Shown: positions 1 to 4,185 of the stretch, one piece after another | Position numbering within the stretch: the first letter of the stretch is position 1 | Layout: each line of letters opens with the position of its first letter | From: a virus | DNA length: 20,023 bases | Strand: one strand, 5' to 3' | Virus record (IMG/VR): IMGVR_UViG_3300044640_000187 | Location: 1 to 20,023 of that record | Position numbers and translations under genes: made by a program | Notes under the pieces: generated by a model | Told to the model about the DNA's origin: nothing | Database searches by the model: none | Seen by the model: the letters and a program-made list of their open reading frames with translations, nothing else

Positions 1-2
1 GG

Positions 3-25
3 GATAGAACCCACCCCCCGCTATC
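3..25. other. Small inverted repeat downstream of the last gene
   Basis: GATAG (3-7) and CTATC (21-25) form a 5-bp inverted repeat around a C-rich loop. It lies just after the stop of the 141-residue gene at 31. The stem is short and the window ends before any following U-tract could be seen on the minus strand, so calling it a terminator would be premature. Confidence 0.25.
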
Positions 26-30
26 AGGGA

Positions 31-456
31 TTAGGAGATAGCACCAGGATCAAGGATCGTAAGTGCAATCGTAAATTCGCCGCCAGTAAGGTTGGCAACG
101 GTTCCACCAAAACGAGCGAACACAGGGGTCGCTGCAGTGGTGTTGTTGATGAGGCCGGGTTCCGTGTCGACCGCTGAACCAGTGTTGTAAGCAACCTTGG
201 TAAGGTTGTCGAGGTCTGTGCTAGCGATCAGGTTGGTAGCAGTACCAGTCACCGTTCCAACGGAGATCGTGATGTCAGACGCACCAGCAAGTGCGGTATT
301 AACAACAACGGCTGCGTTGGTGATGATGCCACCTGCGGGGAGGGAAGCGATAAGCTTCTCCGACGAGGTGAGGTAACCAGTGGTAGCAAGTTCAGTACCA
401 GTGATGCGGAAGAAATGCGTGAAACCACGCGATTCTTGATTGACGAGTTGTGGCAT
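31..456 (-). CDS. Small virion-like protein after the capsid gene, possibly head decoration
   Basis: A 141-residue protein, read right after the major capsid gene with 33 bases between them. I do not recognise the family with certainty. The sequence is rich in Thr, Ala, Gly and Val with alternating hydrophobic residues, as in an all-beta protein (for example TGTATNLIAS, GGEFTIALTIL), has no Cys, and has no signal peptide or membrane helix. The place directly behind the coat gene and the beta-rich composition are typical of head decoration or stabilisation proteins, which is an inference. The leader before the ATG at 456 is A-rich (a purine stretch AAAAGAAAGAAAA) without a clear Shine-Dalgarno core. 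It could equally be a head completion or fibre component. Confidence 0.75.
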   Translation of the reverse strand: MPQLVNQESRGFTHFFRITGTELATTGYLTSSEKLIASLPAGGIITNAAVVVNTALAGASDITISVGTVTGTATNLIASTDLDNLTKVAYNTGSAVDTEPGLINNTTAATPVFARFGGTVANLTGGEFTIALTILDPGAIS

Positions 457-489
457 AATATTTTCTTTCTTTTAGTGTTTAGTTGCGGA

Positions 490-1476
490 TTAGTAAGCGA
501 TCTTGCCGTGTGCGCCAGGGTGCTTACAAACAAGCGTTCCAACCATGTCCACGAAACCACGCTCGCCACCACCTTGGTTCTCAAGGCGAGTCGAACCCAT
601 CGGGATAAGGGTATTGAAGCCGAGATACTTCGGATTCACCACATAACCACGGGTAGCGGCAGGCATACAGGAAGGGTTGCCGTTGATGACATTAACAACA
701 CCGAAGTCGGAGTCGTACAGGGTCACTGCGTGGGTGATCTTCTTGGACGATGCGTCTTGGTTGATATGGTAAACAGCTTCCGAGGCAGCTTGACCAGACG
801 AACGTTGGAAGTTCGAGATCACCTTGCGGAGAGCAACACCAGCGATAAGGGTAAGGTTATTAGCCTCGCCATTGACTGTGTAGATCGAAGCGATGATGTC
901 ATTGAAGGTCGTGTCCGTAGGAGCAGCAGCAAGGATCGAGGCCGAAGGCGTACGATAAGCAGCAGGAACATCCGAGGGGCCAGCCGAGTCGAGCCAGTCA
1001 CCAAGACCACGGAGGGCGTATGGAGTGCCAGCACCGTTCTCAACGGTACGATCATTGTCCGAGCAGATAGCAGCTTCGACATCGCGCTTCAACTCCCTCA
1101 TACTTTTTGCCTCAGCCTGTGCAACGTTTGCTGGGCCAACGGAGCTAACGGCTTGTTGCAGGTTCGACACGATGTAGTCGCGGCGGAAGATTTGGGTGTA
1201 GTTGCCAAGACGAGCGCGGCTAGCGAACTTGTCATCAAAGGCAGTAACATCCGTACCTTCAGAGATACCAGCAGTCGAAGGAGCCGAAAGAACATCGGCA
1301 GTCCACTCGCTGAAAGTACCACTTGCTTTACCCTTGGCGCAAAGGCTAAGGAGCGGGGTTTCTTCGGGAGCAAGGAGGGTCAACTCGTTAGAGAGATCTT
1401 CGCGGTTGGAAATAGCGGAACCCGTGCCAGTCTTGGCTTGGGGCGCATTTGGTTGATAGGTATTTGAGATACTCAT
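490..1476 (-). CDS. Major capsid protein, SU10/DUF5309-like
   Basis: A 328-residue protein that would be the shell subunit of the head. The N-terminal half shows a pattern I associate with the DUF5309 (SU10-type, HK97-fold) coat family: NREDLSNELTLLAPEETPLL (about residues 24-43), a segment with FSEWTADVL (about 55-63), then ARLGNYTQIFRRDYIVSNLQ (about 88-107) followed by a helix with AKSMRELKRDVEAAI. Length also fits such coat proteins. It follows the acidic scaffold-like gene by 20 bases, the usual scaffold-coat order. The start at 1476 lacks a Shine-Dalgarno sequence. Its leader is almost pure A/T (TTTATTTAAATAATCATT before the ATG), which is unusual for what should be the most abundant phage protein. 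Family assignment is from pattern memory, not from a search. Confidence 0.88.
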   Translation of the reverse strand: MSISNTYQPNAPQAKTGTGSAISNREDLSNELTLLAPEETPLLSLCAKGKASGTFSEWTADVLSAPSTAGISEGTDVTAFDDKFASRARLGNYTQIFRRDYIVSNLQQAVSSVGPANVAQAEAKSMRELKRDVEAAICSDNDRTVENGAGTPYALRGLGDWLDSAGPSDVPAAYRTPSASILAAAPTDTTFNDIIASIYTVNGEANNLTLIAGVALRKVISNFQRSSGQAASEAVYHINQDASSKKITHAVTLYDSDFGVVNVINGNPSCMPAATRGYVVNPKYLGFNTLIPMGSTRLENQGGGERGFVDMVGTLVCKHPGAHGKIAY

Positions 1477-1496
1477 AATGATTATTTAAATAAAGG

Positions 1497-2537
1497 TTAT
1501 TTTAACTTAGCGATTCGTGAGGCAACCCAATCATCGACCGAACCAGTCGTTTCAAACCTGCTATATGCGTCTTTGACCTTTGCTTTGGCGTTAGAACCAG
1601 ACTTAACCGAACCAGATCCAACTGGGGAAGCGGGTGGTGACACCTTCAACTTGTTCCCAGCTCCAGCTTGGATAGCCTTAGCTTTCTTTCCAAAAATAGA
1701 CCTTGCCGCATGAGCAAGAATGTATTCAATTTGCATCCCAATCTCGGGGATTTCGCGTTTCACTCTGGAAACTAGGGGATCTTCGACTAGCACCTTGTAG
1801 TTCTTTCCGATCTCGGACTCTTTGTCTTGGATCTCTGGAACTTCTTTTCGTGCTGCCTCGGAGTACTGCTTGGACATCTCACCGAACTGAGCAACTTTGA
1901 TCAACTGCTGCTGTTGAGCTGGGATGTACTTGGTTAGTGCTTCCTTGGCGTTCCTGTTGGCCTTGCGGATTTGACGCTTGGTGAACTCTTTATCGCCAAC
2001 GGTGATGATGTCATCGGGGCCGTAGTCTTCGTGTTCGTCCAAGATCTCGTCCGTTGACTCTAGAGTCTTCGTCATTTCGTCGTAGAAGTCCTTGAGGTTC
2101 TCGAAGCTCTCCAATTTACGGATAGCCTCTGGGATCTCGTTTTCCTCGACTTGACGAGTCATCTGCGGTTGAGCCGCGAGCTTCTCCTCTAAGGTTCGCT
2201 TTTGGGCGGTGAGTTCACCAATCCGTTGAAGGAGGCGACTCTTACCTTTTTTGGCAAGCTCTTGGATCTGCTCCGGTGAGAGATTCAACAGGTCTATGTC
2301 TGACTGCTCCTCGGCTTCCTCTGATTCCTCCTCGGATTCTTCCTCGGTTTCCTCCACCTCTTCCTCGTCATCTTGACTGGCAGGTTCGGTTTCTTCGGTT
2401 TCCTCGGCATCCTGGGGTTCCTCTTCGGTTTCCTCTGGTGCAGTTGCTTCCCCAATTCTCCGAGCGATAAGCTCCTCGAATGAGATATTGTCCACCGATT
2501 CTTCAGCTTCGGCGTTAGCTTGATTGGTATTAGTCAT
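1497..2537 (-). CDS. Capsid scaffolding protein (acidic, coiled-coil)
   Basis: A 346-residue protein with the composition of a phage scaffold. Residues about 30-80 are very acidic, dominated by runs such as EETEEEPQDAEETEETE and EESEEESEEAEEQ. They are followed by a helical, charged middle (for example SRLLQRIGELTAQKRTLEEK) that should form a coiled coil, a basic Gly/Ser-rich linker (about 290-320) and a short C-terminal helix (DAYSRFETTGSVDDWVASRI). Scaffolds usually bind coat protein through a short C-terminal helical module. The gene lies just before the coat gene and is the first gene after the large noncoding region, so it probably starts its own transcription unit. The leader of the ATG at 2537 has no Shine-Dalgarno sequence. 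Confidence 0.83.
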   Translation of the reverse strand: MTNTNQANAEAEESVDNISFEELIARRIGEATAPEETEEEPQDAEETEETEPASQDDEEEVEETEEESEEESEEAEEQSDIDLLNLSPEQIQELAKKGKSRLLQRIGELTAQKRTLEEKLAAQPQMTRQVEENEIPEAIRKLESFENLKDFYDEMTKTLESTDEILDEHEDYGPDDIITVGDKEFTKRQIRKANRNAKEALTKYIPAQQQQLIKVAQFGEMSKQYSEAARKEVPEIQDKESEIGKNYKVLVEDPLVSRVKREIPEIGMQIEYILAHAARSIFGKKAKAIQAGAGNKLKVSPPASPVGSGSVKSGSNAKAKVKDAYSRFETTGSVDDWVASRIAKLK

Positions 2538-2575
2538 TTTGTACGCTGGTTAACGCCCTGCGGTGGCGATGAACG

Positions 2576-2632
2576 AAGTCAAGCATTTAATCCTTACTAA
2601 GTCAAGTAGTTTGGTAAGGTATTAGACTTGAC
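2576..2632. repeat. AAGTCAAG repeats upstream of the scaffold gene
   Basis: AAGTCAAG occurs at 2576-2583 and 2599-2606, with an inverted ACTTGAC at 2626-2632. CCTTAC and GTAAGG also form an inverted pair around the second copy. Read on the minus strand these give TTGACTT words, which resemble -35 hexamers, but no matching -10 lies at proper spacing. A further copy is at 3277-3284. They could be binding sites for a phage late regulator of the scaffold-capsid operon, which is inference. Confidence 0.45.
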
Positions 2633-2638
2633 GCATTA

Positions 2639-2668
2639 TGTCAGAAATAATGTGTAGTTTTTCTGACA
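2639..2668. promoter_or_regulatory. Perfect 9-bp dyad, operator-like
   Basis: TGTCAGAAA (2639-2647) and TTTCTGACA (2660-2668) are perfect inverted repeats separated by 12 bases. The two arms are about two helical turns apart, as expected for a dimeric regulator. In RNA it would be a weak A/U-rich hairpin. On neither strand is it followed by a good U-tract, so a terminator is unlikely. It lies about 100 bases upstream of the scaffold start. Confidence 0.45.
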
Positions 2669-2718
2669 AAACCGTGATAAATACTGGGTTAAATTTGTCA
2701 CAAGATTTGACGCAAAAA

Positions 2719-2770
2719 CATACGTCTTTTCCCGTCTAACATACGTCTTTCGGCTCAAGCATGCGTCTTT
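2719..2770. repeat. Three phased iteron-like repeats CATRCGTCTTT
   Basis: CATACGTCTTT at 2719-2729 and 2740-2750 and CATGCGTCTTT at 2760-2770 are direct repeats with starts 21 and 20 bases apart, so all three face the same side of the helix. Upstream flanks also start with AA or nearly so. Such phasing is typical of cooperative protein binding sites (activator sites or origin iterons). The block lies between the scaffold gene and the plus-strand promoter-like element, so it could serve divergent transcription. The protein that would bind it is not evident in this window. Confidence 0.6.
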
Positions 2771-2802
2771 AGGGTTAGCCTAACCCTTGGCCGCAAATTG
2801 CG
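2771..2802. promoter_or_regulatory. Two adjacent palindromes next to the iterons
   Basis: AGGGTTA (2771-2777) and TAACCCT (2781-2787) form a 7-bp inverted repeat with a 3-base spacer, directly abutting the third iteron. Five bases further, CGCAA-A-TTGCG (2792-2802) is a perfect 5+1+5 palindrome. Neither is followed by a U-tract. They look like operator dyads and end 17 bases before the TTGACT of the plus-strand promoter-like element. Confidence 0.45.
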
Positions 2803-2819
2803 ACCTTAAATATTTCCTA

Positions 2820-2847
2820 TTGACTGGACGGTAAAATAATGTATTTT
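2820..2847 (+). promoter_or_regulatory. Promoter-like element pointing opposite to all genes
   Basis: TTGACT (2820-2825) is followed after a 16-base spacer by TATTTT (2842-2847), a fair sigma-70-type match. The same bases also fit loosely the Bacteroidota pattern TTG then about 19 bases then TAnnTTTG, because TATTTTG follows. Transcription would start near 2853-2856, at the foot of the first RNA hairpin. It is a motif match only. Confidence 0.4.
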
Positions 2848-2912
2848 GGCGTTGACGAGAGGTCGGACTCATCGTCACTATTCACCCCTCCGGCGCGTAG
2901 AGCAATGGATCT

Positions 2913-2960
2913 AGGGCTGGCACGAGTACTCCGACCTCCTCGTGCTAGCCCTTTGTTTTT
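2913..2960 (+). terminator. 14-bp hairpin followed by a U-rich run (intrinsic-terminator-like)
   Basis: Bases 2913-2926 pair with 2939-2952 in a 14-bp stem with one G-U, followed at 2952-2960 by TTTGTTTTT. On the plus strand this has the form of a rho-independent terminator. The 12-base loop is longer than usual, and nine of its bases match the loop of the upstream hairpin. The stem may therefore be a terminator, an attenuator controlled by the loop pairing, or just part of a larger folded RNA. Confidence 0.45.
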
Positions 2961-2991
2961 CAAGGTGCTAGTTCCTAGTGGAACGAGACAG

Positions 2992-3038
2992 CCATTAGGA
3001 CGGGCAAAGGGGTATGAGAATACTTCACTACCATTAGG
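2992..3038. repeat. Direct repeat CCATTAGG
   Basis: CCATTAGG occurs at 2992-2999 and 3031-3038, both inside the candidate RNA and flanking the GNRA hairpin on either side. Both copies sit in predicted internal-loop positions of the same domain. Meaning unknown. Confidence 0.35.
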
Positions 3039-3271
3039 CTCGCGGCTGGCTCTGATTCCAACCTATCATCCAGCGTCCGTTATAGGCTTTAATCCGAAGC
3101 GGGGGGAAGAGCGCACAACCGAATTGGGTCTCTAGAGATAGGGGTTCCACATGGTAGACCACGAATCATAGGGCTTGTTAAAACGGCCCTAAGAGGTTGG
3201 TGTGTCTTTTTCCTCTCGGAGGGAAGTTTGATCGAGCGTAAGCGAGGTGACTGTCTTAATTAAAGGTCACA

Positions 3272-3336
3272 AGTATAAGTCAAGTGTAAGTCAACTTAAC
3301 CTTTAGTAACGCTAAGTACCATGCTTAAGTACCATG
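3272..3336. repeat. Two short direct-repeat pairs near the operon terminator
   Basis: AGTATAAGTCA (3272-3282) and AGTGTAAGTCA (3283-3293) are tandem 11-base units differing at one base. TAAGTACCATG occurs at 3313-3323 and again at 3326-3336 with two bases between. The AAGTCA core matches the repeats near 2576-2606. They may be regulator sites or remnants of slippage. Confidence 0.45.
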
Positions 3337-3344
3337 TAGCATGG

Positions 3345-3382
3345 GACAAAAGAAAAGGCCACAGATTTTAACCTGTGACCTT
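3345..3382 (-). terminator. Intrinsic terminator of the packaging/portal operon
   Basis: On the minus strand, bases 3382-3373 and 3364-3355 form a 10-bp stem around an 8-base loop, followed by TTCTTTTGT. One pair (3359-3378) is G-U on the minus strand but a C-A mismatch on the plus strand, which supports minus-strand use. It lies about 90 bases after the stop of the last small gene at 3474, so it ends the long operon and implies that the scaffold-capsid genes need their own promoter. Confidence 0.75.
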
Positions 3383-3473
3383 CTCCCAAACTATGAACGA
3401 TGAAACGAAACAAAACACCTACCGAAGCAGGTTCGAGAAATGCTTAGACCATTCTAGCGGGTTTGTCAAGCAG

Positions 3474-3662
3474 TCACATGCCACCCATTGGCTTGTAAGT
3501 AGCAGACGACATTGTTCCGCGAGCCTTATTCTGTGATATAGCTGGTCGGTAAAACATGCTTGTAGGCATTGCTTTTGCGGCTTGGGTTCTCATGGCATTC
3601 ATGCCACCCATTGACTGTATCTTGTTGGAGATTGCCTTGTTAAGGCCTTGGCGATTCATCAT
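3474..3662 (-). CDS. Small Met-rich hypothetical protein
   Basis: A 62-residue protein and the last gene before the terminator. Unrecognised. It is basic and strikingly rich in methionine (about ten of 62), with the motif MGGM once in the middle and once at the very C-terminus (KPMGGM). The start could be either of two consecutive Met codons (3662 or 3659). The leader is A/T-rich with no Shine-Dalgarno sequence. No membrane helix or Cys. It lies 25 bases after the previous gene. Its place in the portal-to-capsid interval suggests a minor head-associated role, but that is weak. Confidence 0.6.
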   Translation of the reverse strand: MMNRQGLNKAISNKIQSMGGMNAMRTQAAKAMPTSMFYRPAISQNKARGTMSSATYKPMGGM

Positions 3663-3687
3663 GATTTATTATTTTCTATATTGATTG

Positions 3688-3891
3688 TTAGGATAACACT
3701 GAGAGTAATTCATCCAGCGTAGAGATGCTTCCTGCGAGCTTCATCACATCATTCGATGATTCTGCTTGGCGAAAGTCACCAAAGAACTTCTCACGCTCAT
3801 CGTGGATAAACTGGAGGATAGCGGCATACTCCTCACGGTCACGGAGGGCTTCTACGGCTACTTGGATGCTTGGTTTCGGTATCGGTGTCAT
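3688..3891 (-). CDS. Small helical hypothetical protein
   Basis: A 67-residue protein, unrecognised. It should be mostly helical: EALRDREEYAAILQFIHDER (about 15-33) and a second helix (about 44-66) ending in LDELLSVLS, a pattern compatible with a small helical hairpin that dimerises. No Cys and no membrane segment. It starts three bases after the stop of the preceding 50-residue gene, so translation is probably coupled. It is moderately acidic, unlike its Lys-rich upstream neighbours. Confidence 0.7.
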   Translation of the reverse strand: MTPIPKPSIQVAVEALRDREEYAAILQFIHDEREKFFGDFRQAESSNDVMKLAGSISTLDELLSVLS

Positions 3892-3894
3892 AGC

Positions 3895-4047
3895 TTACTT
3901 GCGCTTCTCTGCGCGTTTGATCTTGCGTTCTTGCTTGAGCATTTCCTTGGTGGGCTTCTTACCAGAACCAGCAGCGGCACGGATGTTGTCGTAAAGCCCA
4001 TGTTTGGACATGGAACCATCCGCTCGTTTGATCATCTTGGATTTCAT
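3895..4047 (-). CDS. Tiny Lys-rich protein (50 residues)
   Basis: A 50-residue, strongly basic protein, with TAA at 3897-3895. The first half contains GSMSKHGLYDNIRAAAGSGK. The second half is a Lys/Arg helix (KEMLKQERKIKRAEKRK). The element LYxNI...AAGSGK reminds me of a small basic protein often seen in phage head gene clusters, of unknown function. The charge would suit nucleic-acid or capsid-lining contact. It starts three bases after the preceding gene ends, within a tight series of tiny genes. Reality is supported by that spacing and the clean frame, while the role is unknown. Confidence 0.65.
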   Translation of the reverse strand: MKSKMIKRADGSMSKHGLYDNIRAAAGSGKKPTKEMLKQERKIKRAEKRK

Positions 4048-4050
4048 GGC

Positions 4051-4182
4051 TTACTTGCGTTTGGCGGTCTTCTTAGGCACACGGTTCATCTTGATCTCAA
4101 TCTCGACATAGCCTTTACCTTTACCCTTGCCTTTACGCTCCATCTTTTCGTGGTCGCAGCCACATGATTTACCTTTTTTCAT
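4051..4182 (-). CDS. Tiny basic protein with a CGCDH motif (43 residues)
   Basis: A 43-residue, Lys-rich protein ending at TAA 4053-4051. It begins MKKGKSCGCDHEKM, giving Cys7, Cys9 and His11 as a possible metal-binding or redox cluster, followed by a KGKGKGKG repeat and a short beta-like strand (YVEIEIK). Unlike nearly all other genes here it has a clear Shine-Dalgarno-like AAGG seven bases before the ATG. It starts three bases after the portal stop. Function unknown. High charge suggests DNA or capsid contact. Confidence 0.68.
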   Translation of the reverse strand: MKKGKSCGCDHEKMERKGKGKGKGYVEIEIKMNRVPKKTAKRK

Positions 4183-4185
4183 AAG

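Larger units (their letters stand above)
2853..3226 (+). ncRNA. Candidate structured phage noncoding RNA (3' end uncertain)
   Basis: Starting where the promoter-like element would place the 5' end, the plus strand folds on paper into many stems: 2853-2858 with 2872-2877; 2913-2926 with 2939-2952 (14 bp); 2971-2975 with 2980-2984; 2985-2993 with 3044-3052 (one mismatch), enclosing 3009-3015 with 3020-3026 capped by a GAGA (GNRA) tetraloop; 3062-3066 with 3082-3086; 3127-3131 with 3156-3160; 3169-3174 with 3186-3191; and 3208-3215 with 3219-3226. The loops of the first two stems are complementary over 9 nt (2859-2867 with 2930-2938). G-U pairs in the 14-bp stem (2919-2946), the GNRA stem (3010-3025, 3011-3024) and the last stem (3211-3223, 3208-3226) would be mismatches on the other strand, favouring plus-strand transcription. 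CCCTCCG (2886-2892) could pair with CGGAGGG (3217-3223) to close a long domain. The RNA might instead end near 2960, giving a roughly 107-nt RNA. Nothing here identifies a known RNA family. Confidence 0.42.
2538..3473. other. Long noncoding region between the portal-side and capsid-side operons
   Basis: This is the only stretch over 300 bases without a gene I accept. From the scaffold side it contains AAGTCAAG words, a 9-bp dyad (2639-2668), three CATRCGTCTTT units (2719-2770), two palindromes (2771-2802), a promoter-like element pointing along the plus strand (2820-2847), a hairpin-rich section (about 2853-3226), two short direct-repeat pairs (3272-3336) and an intrinsic terminator for the minus-strand genes (3345-3382). 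The gap is large for a compact phage genome and sits where a new late promoter is expected. Individual elements are listed separately. Confidence 0.9.

Noticed and set aside
415-1467. Long open frame (350 codons) on the plus strand antisense to the coat gene
   Set aside because: It mirrors the coat gene in the opposite frame. The minus strand encodes a coherent capsid protein in correct operon order, whereas this product is low-complexity and unlike any family.
2578-2606. TTGACT words on the minus strand as a sigma-70 promoter for the scaffold gene
   Set aside because: Two TTGACT words lie 17 bases apart where a -10 would be needed, but no TATAAT-like hexamer lies at proper distance. I list them only as repeats.
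2719-2770. Could the three repeats be a CRISPR array?
   Set aside because: The units are only 11 bases and the spacers 9-10 bases, far shorter than CRISPR repeats and spacers, and no cas genes are present.
2865-2873. GATGAGTCC on the minus strand, reminiscent of a hammerhead ribozyme core
   Set aside because: The CUGA start, the CGAAA box and the flanking stems required for a hammerhead are missing. The match is nine bases inside a loop that already has another explanation.
2839-3135. Open frame of 98 codons on the plus strand across the hairpin-rich region
   Set aside because: It has no Shine-Dalgarno sequence, its ATG overlaps the promoter-like -10, the product shows no recognisable fold or motif, and its bases are also used by multiple predicted stems. 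A chance frame is more likely than a gene, though expression cannot be excluded.
3425-3445. GGTTCGA inside a small hairpin, resembling a tRNA T-loop
   Set aside because: Stem length and loop do not fit a T-arm (5+7+5), and no acceptor, D or anticodon arm could be placed around it on either strand.
3766-4167. Plus-strand open frame antisense to the tiny basic genes
   Set aside because: The minus-strand series has tight spacing and sensible composition, whereas the plus-strand product is unlike a protein and lies opposite to the direction of all other genes.
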